Source of the DNA: an uncultured Mycoplasmatota bacterium
Lineage (GTDB): Bacteria > Bacillota_I > Bacilli_A > RF39 > UBA660
Direction of reading: 5' to 3'
DNA length: 36,871 nucleotides
Assembly (NCBI GenBank): GCA_900556025.1
Contig: USNG01000013.1
Location: 1 to 36,871 of the forward strand
The notes under the pieces are model-generated. The model saw only the letters and a program-made list of their open reading frames with translations, was not told where the DNA came from and did no database searches. Made by a program: the position numbers and the translations under genes. Below are positions 1-8,432 of the stretch, one piece after another; position 1 is the first letter of the stretch, and each line of letters starts with the position of its first letter.

Positions 1-1813
1 CATTAACTTTCTTTTCAGCTTCAACTATATCATTGTTTATAATATTTAAACTATTTTTTAGCTTTTCTAACTCATATTTATCAGAGATGTATGAACTATT
101 AGTTTTAATGCTTCCACCAGTCATAACACCACCAACATGAATAAGCTCACCATCTAAAGAAATAACTCTATATCTATGATTTATTTTCTTACTTATAGCT
201 ATTGCTGAAGTAATATTATCAGTAACAATTATATTTCCAAGTTGATTCATAACAATATTATAATATTTATTATCATATGTCACTAAATCACTTGCTATTC
301 CTATAAAACCAATTATATTACTAATATTCCTAAGTATTTCTGGTTCAATACTTTTAGGTTTAATAACATTAAGTGGAAAGAATGTAGCTCTACCTTTATT
401 TTGTCTCTTTAAATAATCAATTGCTTCTTTAGCACAAGCTTCATCATTAACAACAATATTATTAGAAGAAGCACCTAAAGCAACATCAAGCATAGTCACA
501 TACTCACTCTTAGTATTAACTAAATTACCTAAAATATCATGAATTCCTCTTAAAGTAGGATTATCAATAACTGATCTAACACTATAAGGTATTTTATTCA
601 TATTAGATATATTATTTTCAAGAATATCAATCTTATTATTTCTATCAAGTAAATCTTTTCTTTTAGAATTAAGTTCAAAAGTTGCTCTTTCTTTTTCTCT
701 ATTAACACTATTATATTCATTATTTAATGAACTTAATTTTTCATTTAAATTATTAATTTCATCATTTAAATATTTAATATCTAAATTGCTAGAAGATATA
801 TTATTTCTTAAAGAACCTTCCCTATCCTTTAAAGCAATTAAATTATTTTTAACTGTTTCACTTTCTTTATCATATTTATTTCTTTCAGTTATTAAAGTCT
901 TTTTATTACTTAAAGCAATTAAACTCTCATTAATTTTAAATATAGAAGCACTAGTAGATTTAATATTTTCATCAATATTTAAAAGTCTAACTTTTATTTT
1001 TTCTGCTTCTGTTTCTTCATTAGTAGAATTAGCTTGTAATTTAGATAATTTTTCTTCTAATTTAAGTTTAGCATTAGAATCATTCTCAACTTTAGTACTT
1101 AAAACAGTTATATCATTAGCAATTAAAGCTATTTCAACACTTTCAAGTTCACTAGTAACTTCTTTATATTCACGTGCTTTTCTAGCAGCTTCTTCAAGTG
1201 GTACTAAATTTTCACTATTCTCATTTATTATTAAATTTATTCTTTCTATATTATCTTGTGTTTTATATAGTTTAGATAAACTTTCTTCTTTTCTCTTCTT
1301 GTATTTTAACACACCAGCAGCATCTTCAAATATAACTCTTCTTTCTTCTGGTTTTTCACTTAATATTTGATCTATCTTATTTTGAGGAACAATATTAAAT
1401 GATTCTTTAGAAGATCTTGAATCTAAAAATAAATTAGTTATATCTTTAAGTCTACATTTTTCATTATTGATATAATATTCATTTTCTCCAGTTTTATATA
1501 CAACTCTTTTAACAGATACATCATTATAATCAATATTAAGCGTCCTATCAGTATTATCAAAAGTAATCATAACAGATGCAAAATTAGCAGGATTACGTGA
1601 AGAAGAACCATTAAATATAACATCAGTCATATTATTAGAACCTCTAAGTGTCTTAATACTTTGTTCTCCTAAAACCCATTTAATAGCATCAACTATATTA
1701 CTTTTACCACTTCCATTAGGACCAACTATTCCTGTAAAAGTAGGATCTAATTCTATAGTTAATTTATCAGCAAACGATTTAAAACCATTAATTTGTATTT
1801 CTTTAATATACAC
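1..1813 (-). CDS. smc: Chromosome segregation protein SMC (partial, C-terminus off the left edge)
   Basis: The minus strand reads an SMC ATPase N-terminal half of about 604 residues. SMC dimers, with ScpA and ScpB, compact and segregate the chromosome. The protein opens with a typical SMC start (IKEIQINGFKSFADK) and the Walker A motif GPNGSGKSNIVDAIKW. A long charged coiled coil follows (roughly residues 170-410), then a hinge-like region (about 415-575) ending in GGVMTGGS. The second coiled coil, signature motif and Walker B lie outside the window. I chose the GTG at 1813 because AGGA lies 10 nt upstream; the ATG at 1824 is followed at once by TGA, and the GTG at 1822 almost touches the AGGA. 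It lies downstream of rnc, the usual Firmicutes order, and has its own extended -10 at 1844-1852. Identity is secure; the start is less so. Confidence 0.95.
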   Translation of the reverse strand, partial: MYIKEIQINGFKSFADKLTIELDPTFTGIVGPNGSGKSNIVDAIKWVLGEQSIKTLRGSNNMTDVIFNGSSSRNPANFASVMITFDNTDRTLNIDYNDVSVKRVVYKTGENEYYINNEKCRLKDITNLFLDSRSSKESFNIVPQNKIDQILSEKPEERRVIFEDAAGVLKYKKRKEESLSKLYKTQDNIERINLIINENSENLVPLEEAARKAREYKEVTSELESVEIALIANDITVLSTKVENDSNAKLKLEEKLSKLQANSTNEETEAEKIKVRLLNIDENIKSTSASIFKINESLIALSNKKTLITERNKYDKESETVKNNLIALKDREGSLRNNISSSNLDIKYLNDEINNLNEKLSSLNNEYNSVNREKERATFELNSKRKDLLDRNNKIDILENNISNMNKIPYSVRSVIDNPTLRGIHDILGNLVNTKSEYVTMLDVALGASSNNIVVNDEACAKEAIDYLKRQNKGRATFFPLNVIKPKSIEPEILRNISNIIGFIGIASDLVTYDNKYYNIVMNQLGNIIVTDNITSAIAISKKINHRYRVISLDGELIHVGGVMTGGSIKTNSSYISDKYELEKLKNSLNIINNDIVEAEKKVN

Positions 1814-1843
1814 GATACTCACATCCTATTTTATTACTTAATT

Positions 1844-1852
1844 ATTATAGCA
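1844..1852 (-). promoter_or_regulatory. Candidate smc promoter (extended -10)
   Basis: The minus strand reads TGCTATAAT, a full -10 box with the extended TG element, about 30 nt before the chosen smc start. No convincing -35 is seen, as expected for extended -10 promoters. It sits just downstream of the weak hairpin after rnc. Confidence 0.5.
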
Positions 1853-1854
1853 TA

Positions 1855-1894
1855 ATAAAAAGAAAAGCGCATTAGTCAAAAATGAATTTACGCT
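1855..1894 (-). terminator. Possible weak terminator after rnc
   Basis: On the minus strand AGCGTA (1894-1889) can pair with TGCGCT (1871-1866) across a 17-nt loop, followed by TTTTCTTTTTATT. The stem is short (6 bp with one wobble) and the loop long, so partial read-through into smc is likely. It overlaps the rnc stop codon. Confidence 0.4.
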
Positions 1895-2532
1895 CTTTTG
1901 TTATATGCTTCTTTAGCTGCATTTTGTTCAGCTTCTTTTTTAGAAGAACCACTTCCAACTCCATATATAAGTCCATCTATAATAACTTCTACTTTAAATG
2001 TCTTATTATGAGCAGGTCCACTTTCATCTATTAATTTATATTCAACACTCTTTTTAACTGTTTGAACACTTTCTTGAAGTAAACTCTTATAATCCATTAA
2101 GAAATCTTCTTGTCTATCAATATATGGAACAATTAATTCATGAAATACTCTTTTAACTGCATTAAGACCATTTTCTAAATATATAACAGCCATAGTAGCT
2201 TCAAATACATCAGCAATAATAGTTTTATTTGCTTCACTCATTCCATTACCTAAATAAATATATTTTTTTAAATCTATTTCCTTAGAATATTCATATAAAG
2301 CATTCTCACAAACATATAAACTTCTAAGTCTACTCATTTCACCTTCAGGATAATTAGTATTATTATATAAATAATCACTACACACTATTTCTAAAACAGC
2401 GTCACCTAAATATTCAAGTCTTTCATAACATTCACCACCATGTTCATTAGAATAACTTGAATGAGTTAAAGCAGTACTTATTAGCTTCTCATCTTTAAAT
2501 TTAATACCATATTTTTTATATATATTCTTCAT
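1888..2532 (-). CDS. rnc: Ribonuclease III
   Basis: Double-strand-specific endoribonuclease that matures rRNA and processes structured RNAs. The signature ERLEYLGDAVLEIVCSDYL lies in the N-terminal catalytic half, followed by the second acidic motif ADVFEATMAVIYLENG; these supply the Mg2+-binding Glu and Asp residues. From about residue 150 the C-terminus is a double-stranded RNA-binding domain, ending with the Lys/Ala-rich helix SKKEAEQNAAKEAYNKRA. The length (214 residues from the ATG at 2532) is normal. A GTG at 2541 would add three residues, but it falls about where transcription should start from the -10 at 2548-2556, so ATG is preferred although no strong ribosome site is visible. It is divergent from yidD and upstream of smc. 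Confidence 0.96.
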   Translation of the reverse strand: MKNIYKKYGIKFKDEKLISTALTHSSYSNEHGGECYERLEYLGDAVLEIVCSDYLYNNTNYPEGEMSRLRSLYVCENALYEYSKEIDLKKYIYLGNGMSEANKTIIADVFEATMAVIYLENGLNAVKRVFHELIVPYIDRQEDFLMDYKSLLQESVQTVKKSVEYKLIDESGPAHNKTFKVEVIIDGLIYGVGSGSSKKEAEQNAAKEAYNKRA

Positions 2533-2547
2533 ACTTATCACTACTCA

Positions 2548-2556
2548 ATTATAACA
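2548..2556 (-). promoter_or_regulatory. rnc promoter (extended -10)
   Basis: The minus strand reads TGTTATAAT. Transcription would begin around 2541, leaving a leader of only about 9 nt before the ATG at 2532. Confidence 0.55.
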
Positions 2557-2627
2557 TAATAAAAATATAATAGTAAATGAACAAGTAATATTTTCTTTAT
2601 AATATTTATTTTTTTTAATTAATATTA

Positions 2628-2633
2628 TATAAT
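2628..2633 (+). promoter_or_regulatory. Candidate yidD -10 box next to the start codon
   Basis: TATAAT lies only 6 nt before the yidD ATG at 2640, so a transcript from it would be almost leaderless. A second TATAAT at 2598-2603 could give a normal leader. Neither has a clear -35, and no Shine-Dalgarno sequence is seen before yidD. Confidence 0.35.
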
Positions 2634-2639
2634 TGTAGT

Positions 2640-2852
2640 ATGACAAAATTATTGATAAAGTTAATTGAAATATATCAAATAACTCCTCTTCATAGTCATC
2701 AAATGTGTAGATTTACTCCTACATGTAGTGAATATATGAAAGAATGTTTGAATATTTATGGATTAAAGGGAATATTTAAAGGAATAAAAAGAATACTTAG
2801 GTGTCATCCATTTGGTAAGATTGGTTATGACCCAGTAATAAAAGGAGAATAG
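2640..2852 (+). CDS. yidD: Membrane protein insertion efficiency factor YidD
   Basis: Small (70 residues) amphipathic membrane-associated protein of the YidD family, which assists YidC/SRP-dependent insertion of membrane proteins. The family Cys pattern is intact: [11 protein letters not shown] near residue 23, then [16 protein letters not shown] near the C-terminus. In many Firmicutes yidD stands alone, as here, with a lipoprotein gene starting 2 nt after it. The stop region carries AAGGAG, which serves as the ribosome site of that next gene. No Shine-Dalgarno precedes its own ATG, and the nearest -10 is 6 nt upstream, so translation may be leaderless. Identity is firm from the motif and size. 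Confidence 0.95.
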   Translation: MTKLLIKLIEIYQITPLHSHQMCRFTPTCSEYMKECLNIYGLKGIFKGIKRILRCHPFGKIGYDPVIKGE

Positions 2853-2853
2853 A

Positions 2854-3711
2854 ATGAAAAAATTTAGTATTTTATTAATAGGTATACTATTACTTAGTGG
2901 ATGTAGTTTTAATGATGACTTTAGTGACAAACTTATTTATACAACATCTTATCCAATTGAATATGCAACAAGTATGTTATATGGCGATTATGGTAAGATA
3001 TCAAGTGTTTATCCTAACGGAGCTGACACTAAATATGAAGTAACTGAAAAGAAAAAAGATATTTATTCTAAAGGTGAAAAATTTATCTATTCAGGTATTG
3101 CAAACGAAGGATATCTAGCAAGAGACTTACTTAATAAAAATGGAAATCTTCAAATAATAGATGCTACTAAAGGATTACAAGCATCAACAACAATTACTTC
3201 TTCTTGGTTAGATCCTTCAAACTATTTAATGCTATGTAGTAATATTAAATCTGGATTAATCGATTATACAAGTAATGTTTATAAAAAAGAAAATATAGAA
3301 AAGAATTATAACTTATTAAATGAAAAAGTATCAGAATTAGATGTAGCTTTATATGATATAGGTAAAAATGGTAACTATAACACTATTCTTACTACAAGCA
3401 ATGTATTTAATTATTTAACTAAATATAATATAAACGTTATATCACTTGATACTAACAACGATGCAATAGATAGAGCTTATTCAGATGCTAAAAAAGCAAT
3501 ATCAGATAAAAGTATTCAATATATTTATTATATCGAAGGTGACGAATTTAATGAACAACAAGAAAAACTAGTAACAGACAATAGTTTAGTTAAAGTAGCT
3601 ATAAATAATTTATTTACACTAAGTGATGAAGAAAGAAATGAAAATAAAAACTACATTACACTTATGAATGAAATAATAGAAAATTACAAAAAAGAATTAT
3701 ATAAAAAGTAA
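2854..3711 (+). CDS. ZnuA/TroA-like lipoprotein lacking the usual metal-binding histidines
   Basis: Secreted lipoprotein of 285 residues with a type II signal peptide (lipobox LSGC, Cys17) and the overall pattern of ABC-transporter zinc/manganese-binding proteins of the ZnuA/TroA class. Family landmarks can be placed: YPNGADTKYE where GxDPHxYEP is usual, SSWLDPSN where DPHxWLDP is usual, and TSNVFNYLTKY where SHxAFGYL is usual. At each place the metal-ligand His is replaced by Lys or Ser. It therefore probably does not bind zinc conventionally; it may bind another ligand or be a degenerate paralogue. No ABC permease or ATPase gene is nearby. It is translated from AAGGAG inside the end of yidD, so the two are coupled. 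Fold assignment is fairly sure; function is not known. Confidence 0.75.
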   Translation: MKKFSILLIGILLLSGCSFNDDFSDKLIYTTSYPIEYATSMLYGDYGKISSVYPNGADTKYEVTEKKKDIYSKGEKFIYSGIANEGYLARDLLNKNGNLQIIDATKGLQASTTITSSWLDPSNYLMLCSNIKSGLIDYTSNVYKKENIEKNYNLLNEKVSELDVALYDIGKNGNYNTILTTSNVFNYLTKYNINVISLDTNNDAIDRAYSDAKKAISDKSIQYIYYIEGDEFNEQQEKLVTDNSLVKVAINNLFTLSDEERNENKNYITLMNEIIENYKKELYKK

Positions 3712-3737
3712 AAAGTCAAACCAACTTTTTACTTTTT
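3703..3737. terminator. Bidirectional terminator between convergent genes
   Basis: A perfect 14-bp inverted repeat, AAAAAGTAAAAAGT at 3703-3716 and its complement at 3724-3737, has a 7-nt loop and T-runs on both strands. It contains the stop codons of both convergent genes (3709-3711 plus, 3716-3718 minus), so it serves both. Confidence 0.85.
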
Positions 3738-4867
3738 TTAACACATTTAATAATATTTAATAATTCATAATATTCACTTATGTGTTTTCTATCATTATTA
3801 GTATAATATAAATGACTAAATATTTCTAATACTCTTTCATAATATTCACCAAAAATATCTTCTAACATATCTATATACTCATCTTCATAACAAGAAAGTA
3901 TAAACCAATTCATAAAATCATATCCAAAAGCTTTATATATATGACAAGCAGCCTTAACATAAAGTCTTATTTGATTATCATGAATTACAGTATTAGCTTC
4001 TTCTTCTAGGTCAAACTCATCATAAAAACTAGAATTAAATATCATATTAGTTAAAGCTTCAGTAAGACCTTCTTCTATACCTCTTTGATTTGATATTCTA
4101 GTCCTAACAATTTCTTTTGGTTCATATATTTTATCATTTATACCTCTTTTATTATAAAAACTAGAAGATAAATAAGTTTCATCATCATAACCATATATTA
4201 TAGCGTCATCTATTTGATCAATAACATTACCATCAATAGACTTAATAATAAATAATTTAACACTAGGATTATAATAAACATCATAATTTTCTAGTCCTCT
4301 ACAAGAAGAAATTAATGTTTCATTAGTTAAATCACCAAGAGAATATAACTTTTCAACTTCACTTCTAAGTAAACCTACATTATATTTAAAATTAACAGAT
4401 TTTTCTTTTTCATCTGAAGCATAAATATAATCAAGATTATTTAAAGTATTATCATATTTTCTTAAAACAGCTCTATTCTCATGAATCATTTCATGAATAA
4501 TTGTTTCGCATAAAACAAGTATAGCACTTTTCTTTCTAGATTCACTTCCATCAACATACTCATTATATAAAGTTCTAAGATAATCATAATTAATCCATAT
4601 ACTATGATAACGTAAAGAATTACTATGTTCTAATTTTCTTTCTTCACTAGAACTTAAAGAATCATTAACAATATTACTATCATGATTATAAACAGCACTA
4701 GAGTCTTCATACGTAATAGTTCCCTTATAGTCAATATATATTTCTATATCAAATAAATGATTAAATAAATCACTATATCCAAGCCTACCAAAAAATAAAG
4801 CTAAAACATCTTTAGCTTTATTTTTACCTATTTCAATAAAACTATAATATTCACTTTCTTGAAACAT
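3716..4867 (-). CDS. Putative zinc metallopeptidase-like protein (HExxH), unknown family
   Basis: I do not recognise a named family for this 383-residue protein. It has no signal peptide or membrane segment, so it should be cytoplasmic. The central helix IIHEMIHENRAV (residues about 124-135) is a zincin HExxH motif. About 135 residues later GIEEGLTEALTNMIF (about 264-278) could give a Glu third ligand, as in gluzincins. The N-terminal part is rich in acidic and Tyr residues. The ATG at 4867 has AGG 9 nt upstream; a TTG at 4876 lies too close to that site. It is the last gene after ruvA, the nucleotidase and ruvB, with a 17-nt gap to ruvB. The peptidase assignment rests on two motifs and is inference. 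Confidence 0.6.
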   Translation of the reverse strand: MFQESEYYSFIEIGKNKAKDVLALFFGRLGYSDLFNHLFDIEIYIDYKGTITYEDSSAVYNHDSNIVNDSLSSSEERKLEHSNSLRYHSIWINYDYLRTLYNEYVDGSESRKKSAILVLCETIIHEMIHENRAVLRKYDNTLNNLDYIYASDEKEKSVNFKYNVGLLRSEVEKLYSLGDLTNETLISSCRGLENYDVYYNPSVKLFIIKSIDGNVIDQIDDAIIYGYDDETYLSSSFYNKRGINDKIYEPKEIVRTRISNQRGIEEGLTEALTNMIFNSSFYDEFDLEEEANTVIHDNQIRLYVKAACHIYKAFGYDFMNWFILSCYEDEYIDMLEDIFGEYYERVLEIFSHLYYTNNDRKHISEYYELLNIIKCVKKSKKLV

Positions 4868-4884
4868 AATTATCAACCTACACC

Positions 4885-5901
4885 CTATATATCATAATCA
4901 AATAAAGTTCTTTGTTCATTTATTTTAAATTTTTTATATGCTTTTGGAGTAACAATTCTACCCCTAGAAGTTCTTTTAACATATCCTTCTTGTAATAAGA
5001 AAGGTTCAATAACATCTTCAATAGTAGTCACTTCTTCACCAATAGATGAAGCAATAGATTCTATTCCTACTGGACCACCATTAAATTTATTAATGATACT
5101 AAGTAAGTAATCTTTATCAGCATTATCAAGACCACTTTCATCTATCTTTAATCTTTCAAGAGCCTTCTTAGTAATTTCTAAATCAATAATATCTTTTCCA
5201 TCAACTAATGCAAAATCACTAACTCTTTTTAAAAGTCTATTTGCTATACGTGGAGTCTTTCTACTTCTAATAGCAATCTCAAGAGCAGCATCATCATCAA
5301 TATTAAATTTAAGCACTCTAGAGCTTCTTTTAACTATCATAGCTAATTCTTCATCAGTATAGAATTCTAGCTTAGAAATGATTCCAAATCTATCTCTAAG
5401 TGGACTAGACAAGTCACCACTTCTAGTAGTTGCTCCAACTAATGTAAAAGGAGGTAAATCTATTTTAATACTTCTACTTTGTCCTTCACCACCAATAATA
5501 ATATCTAGCTTAAAATCTTCCATAGCACTATATAATATTTCTTCAATATATCTAGGTATTCTATGTATTTCATCAATAAATAAAACATCATTTGGCTCTA
5601 AAGTAGAAAGTATAGCAGCTAAATCTCCACTCTTCTCAATAGTAGGACCACTAGCAGTCTTAATATTACTACCAAGTTCATTAGCAATAATATGTGCTAA
5701 AGTAGTTTTACCAAGCCCAGGAGGACCATATAATAAAACATGATCTAAATTTGTACCTCTTAACTTAGCAGCTTTAACAAATACTTTTATATTTTCTTTA
5801 ACATCAGTTTGTCCAATATATTCATCAAAAGAGTCAGGTCTAATACTTTTCTCAAAAGTATCTTCTTCTAATTCATGATTAGTAACAACTCTCTCATCCA
5901 T
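4885..5901 (-). CDS. ruvB: Holliday junction branch migration ATPase RuvB
   Basis: Hexameric AAA+ motor that, with RuvA, drives Holliday junction branch migration in recombinational repair. The 338-residue length is standard. It shows Walker [12 protein letters not shown], Walker [11 protein letters not shown] and sensor region [17 protein letters not shown], with the C-terminal winged-helix DNA-binding domain at the end ([16 protein letters not shown]). The start ATG has AAGGAG at good spacing and overlaps the preceding nucleotidase gene by 8 nt, indicating translational coupling. Confidence 0.98.
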   Translation of the reverse strand: MDERVVTNHELEEDTFEKSIRPDSFDEYIGQTDVKENIKVFVKAAKLRGTNLDHVLLYGPPGLGKTTLAHIIANELGSNIKTASGPTIEKSGDLAAILSTLEPNDVLFIDEIHRIPRYIEEILYSAMEDFKLDIIIGGEGQSRSIKIDLPPFTLVGATTRSGDLSSPLRDRFGIISKLEFYTDEELAMIVKRSSRVLKFNIDDDAALEIAIRSRKTPRIANRLLKRVSDFALVDGKDIIDLEITKKALERLKIDESGLDNADKDYLLSIINKFNGGPVGIESIASSIGEEVTTIEDVIEPFLLQEGYVKRTSRGRIVTPKAYKKFKINEQRTLFDYDI

Positions 5902-6469
5902 TATATTTCTCCTTAATATATTTTTCTACATCATACCAAGAATCAACTCTTTTAAATCTATTTTCATCATGATTATATTGATTAGTAAATAATAACACAT
6001 CAACTCCAGCAGCACTAACTTCTTCACAATGACTTTCTTTATCATCTATAAATAGATTAACTTCATTTTCAACACATTCATCAACCTTACTACCAGTATC
6101 AACATATATCTTATCATAATGAATACCATGTCTATCTAACCAATTCTTAGTAAGCATATATGGATCAGTAATATATTTGCCTTTTCTAAAAGATATAATA
6201 ATTATTTTAGCACCATCTTCATGTAATTTATTAATTACTTCTTTAGCACCTTCTTTTATCTCTGCATTATCCATAATATATTCAAGTCTATCAGCAAAGA
6301 ATTTACCTTTCATATCTTTTTCCCAATCCATCATTTCAGTAAATTCATAAGCATCTTTATCTTTAACACCACTGCCACCTAAAACTTCTTTATCATATTT
6401 ATCTGCTTCAACAAGTATTCTTTCATTAGTAGAACAAATAGTGTCATCCATATCAATTCCAATTATCAT
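5894..6469 (-). CDS. 5'(3')-deoxyribonucleotidase-like HAD phosphatase (NT5C family)
   Basis: Cytosolic HAD-superfamily phosphatase of 191 residues resembling the 5'-nucleotidase type C family, which dephosphorylates (deoxy)nucleoside monophosphates. Motif I is [14 protein letters not shown] near the N-terminus, with the nucleophile and general acid Asp residues. Motif II is probably IIIISFRKG (about 93-101, Ser where Thr is common) and motif IV is [13 protein letters not shown] (about 136-148). GAGG lies 8-9 nt before the ATG. It sits between ruvA (10-nt gap) and ruvB (8-nt overlap), an unusual insertion into a normally adjacent pair. The substrate is inferred from family resemblance only. 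Confidence 0.8.
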   Translation of the reverse strand: MIIGIDMDDTICSTNERILVEADKYDKEVLGGSGVKDKDAYEFTEMMDWEKDMKGKFFADRLEYIMDNAEIKEGAKEVINKLHEDGAKIIIISFRKGKYITDPYMLTKNWLDRHGIHYDKIYVDTGSKVDECVENEVNLFIDDKESHCEEVSAAGVDVLLFTNQYNHDENRFKRVDSWYDVEKYIKEKYNG

Positions 6470-6479
6470 AATCTATACC

Positions 6480-7028
6480 TCACTTCAATAATAATTTTAA
6501 TGCTTCTTTAATTTGATTCTCTATACTTAAAGTCTTATCAACTTTAACAACAATATTTTTAATATCATTTGTTTTATAACCTAAAGCTTCAAGAGCTAAA
6601 ACTAATTCATCATTAGATTCACTACTTCCTTCACTCATAACAAGTTTTCCTTTTAAATCTAATATTATTTGTCTAGCTAACTTTTCACCAATCTTAGGAA
6701 ACTTCTTTAAATATAATATATTTTCTCTATCAATAGCGTCAATTATTCCATTAATAGATCCAGTTGCTAGTATTGGCATAGCCATTTTAGGTCCAAGTCC
6801 TTTAACATCTATAAGTCTTAAAAATAAATCTCTTTCATCTTCACTACTAAAACCATACAATGAATTTTCATCTTCTCTTATATGATTATATACATATACT
6901 ATAGTTTCTTCATTTTCTTTAAATTTATATGGATTAGGAGTATAAACTTTATATCCAACACCATTAACATCTATAACAATATAATTTGCTAATTGTTTAG
7001 TAATTTTTCCTTTTAAATAATCAAACAT
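6480..7028 (-). CDS. ruvA: Holliday junction DNA helicase subunit RuvA
   Basis: RuvA binds four-way junctions as a tetramer and loads RuvB. The 182 residues show the OB-fold start (YLKGKITKQLANYIVIDVNG), two helix-hairpin-helix segments (VKGLGPKMAMPIL and FPKIGEKLARQIILDLKGK) and a C-terminal RuvB-binding domain (LVLALEALGYK). It is slightly shorter than the usual roughly 200 residues, mainly in the linker. GAGG stands 8 nt before the ATG. It has its own extended -10 at 7049-7057, directly after the terminator of the upstream sigma factor gene, so it heads the ruvA-nucleotidase-ruvB-metallopeptidase unit. Confidence 0.96.
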   Translation of the reverse strand: MFDYLKGKITKQLANYIVIDVNGVGYKVYTPNPYKFKENEETIVYVYNHIREDENSLYGFSSEDERDLFLRLIDVKGLGPKMAMPILATGSINGIIDAIDRENILYLKKFPKIGEKLARQIILDLKGKLVMSEGSSESNDELVLALEALGYKTNDIKNIVVKVDKTLSIENQIKEALKLLLK

Positions 7029-7048
7029 AACATCATCCTCACTACAAA

Positions 7049-7057
7049 ATTATAACA
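7049..7057 (-). promoter_or_regulatory. ruvA operon promoter (extended -10)
   Basis: The minus strand reads TGTTATAAT about 20 nt before the ruvA start, immediately downstream of the preceding terminator. This supports a new transcription unit starting here. No clear -35. Confidence 0.6.
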
Positions 7058-7060
7058 TAC

Positions 7061-7084
7061 AAAAAGTTACTTTAAAAGTAACTT
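7061..7084 (-). terminator. Terminator after the sigma factor gene
   Basis: A near-perfect palindrome with arms AAGTTACTTT (7064-7073) and AAAGTAACTT (7075-7084) is followed on the minus strand by a T-run through 7061. It lies 2 nt beyond the sigma gene stop. Confidence 0.75.
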
Positions 7085-7085
7085 A

Positions 7086-7697
7086 TTATTTTTTATTCAT
7101 TAATTCTCGATATTTTTTACCAATTCTAAACATAGTATTCTCAACATACTTTTTACTTTTATTAATCTTTTCAGCAATTTCAGCATTTGATAAACCAAGA
7201 ACTTTATATTCAAATATTTCTTTTTCACCACTACTAAACATATCTTTAAGTTTATTAAGTAATACTTTTCCTTCTTCTTCTTCAAATAAAATATTTAAAG
7301 GATTACTTCTTTCATCACTAAAAACATCATAAAAGTCTAAATTAGAATCATCTATCATCTTATCTAAAGAATAACTATCATTTAATATTTTACTCTTTTT
7401 ACTAAAACTTTTTCTAACAGAAGATAGCATATTATTTTTAATACATTTAGTCGCATAAGTATAAAAAGTAGTATCTTTTGTTTCATCATAAGTATTAATC
7501 GCAGTCATTAAACCAATTAATCCTTCTTGATAAAAATCATTAATTTCGCTTCCAACAATATTTAATTCTTTCATATATTGTTTAACTGTACTAAGTATAA
7601 TAGGTTTATATTTATTAATTATAGTATTATAAGCTTCTTCACTATTTTCACAACAAAGATAAACTAATTCATTATCATTTAATTCTTTATAATCCAT
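7086..7697 (-). CDS. sigH: SigH-like RNA polymerase sigma factor
   Basis: Sigma-70 family protein of 203 residues with regions 2 and 4 and no region 1.1 or 3, as in SigH/ComX-type alternative sigma factors. Region 2 includes NDFYQEGLIGLMTAINTYD and TFYTYATKCIKNNMLSSVRK (core binding, -10 recognition). Region 4 is LGLSNAEIAEKINKSKKYVE (helix-turn-helix for the -35). In Bacillus subtilis sigH lies just downstream of rlmB (yacO) and yacP; here it follows rlmB by 7 nt with yacP missing, so synteny supports orthology. In relatives SigH controls early sporulation or competence genes; what it controls here cannot be seen. AGGTG precedes the ATG. Sigma identity is sure, the SigH assignment fairly so. 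Confidence 0.85.
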   Translation of the reverse strand: MDYKELNDNELVYLCCENSEEAYNTIINKYKPIILSTVKQYMKELNIVGSEINDFYQEGLIGLMTAINTYDETKDTTFYTYATKCIKNNMLSSVRKSFSKKSKILNDSYSLDKMIDDSNLDFYDVFSDERSNPLNILFEEEEGKVLLNKLKDMFSSGEKEIFEYKVLGLSNAEIAEKINKSKKYVENTMFRIGKKYRELMNKK

Positions 7698-7704
7698 CTT
7701 TCAC

Positions 7705-8403
7705 CTATTTATATTTCATTATTTCATAAATTAGTATTCCACATGCAACACTAGCATTTAAAGAATTTATTTTACCTTTCATTGGAAGACTAATTATTTC
7801 ATCACAATTCTTAGTTACTATTTGTTTAAGCCCATGCCCTTCACTTCCAATAACTAAACAAGTTTTAGTATCAAACTTTATATTAGAATAATTTTTTCCA
7901 TTAGCTTCAGCACCATATACCCAAAAACCTAAATCTTTTAATTTAGTAATAGTATTAGTAAGATTAACAACTTCAATAATTTTAACATTAGCTAAAGCTC
8001 CACAAGAAGTTTTATAAACAGTAGAATTAACACTTACACTTCTATTTCTTGGAATAATTATATAATCTACTCCAGCACATTCACATGTACGTATAATAGC
8101 TCCAAAATTATGAGGATCTTCAATAGAATCTAACATAACAACAAAAGATGCATCATTATCATTTTCAAGAGCTTTAATATCTAAATATTTATACTCTTCA
8201 ATATCAGCAGCAATACCTTGATTAGTACTATTACCACACATCTTATCTAATTTATTTTTATCCATATGAAACTTCTTTAAATTTCTTTTATTAATTCTAT
8301 TTAATAACAATTCATCTTTAAAATTATTATCTAAAAATACTTTATATATTTTAGTATTATTATTTAATATTTCATTTATAACATTCTTACCATATACTAG
8401 CAT
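7705..8403 (-). CDS. rlmB: 23S rRNA (guanosine-2'-O-)-methyltransferase RlmB (SpoU family)
   Basis: SPOUT-class SAM-dependent methyltransferase of 232 residues that in relatives methylates G2251 of 23S rRNA. All three SpoU motifs are present: LDSIEDPHNFGAIIRTCECAG (a few residues either side of 100), VIGSEGHGL, and LPMKGKINSLNASVACGI, which form the trefoil-knot SAM site. The N-terminal part (VYGKNVINEIL start) is the substrate-binding domain. GGAGG stands 4 nt before the ATG. It precedes the SigH-like gene, as in Bacillus. Confidence 0.95.
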   Translation of the reverse strand: MLVYGKNVINEILNNNTKIYKVFLDNNFKDELLLNRINKRNLKKFHMDKNKLDKMCGNSTNQGIAADIEEYKYLDIKALENDNDASFVVMLDSIEDPHNFGAIIRTCECAGVDYIIIPRNRSVSVNSTVYKTSCGALANVKIIEVVNLTNTITKLKDLGFWVYGAEANGKNYSNIKFDTKTCLVIGSEGHGLKQIVTKNCDEIISLPMKGKINSLNASVACGILIYEIMKYK

Positions 8404-8432
8404 AATTCCTCCAAAAAACTAAAAATATTTTA

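Noticed and set aside
786..1370. Plus-strand open frame of 194 codons rich in Leu and Ser
   Set aside because: It lies antisense to the SMC coiled coil, which is clearly coding on the minus strand; its composition is what a complemented Lys/Glu/Asn-rich coiled coil gives.
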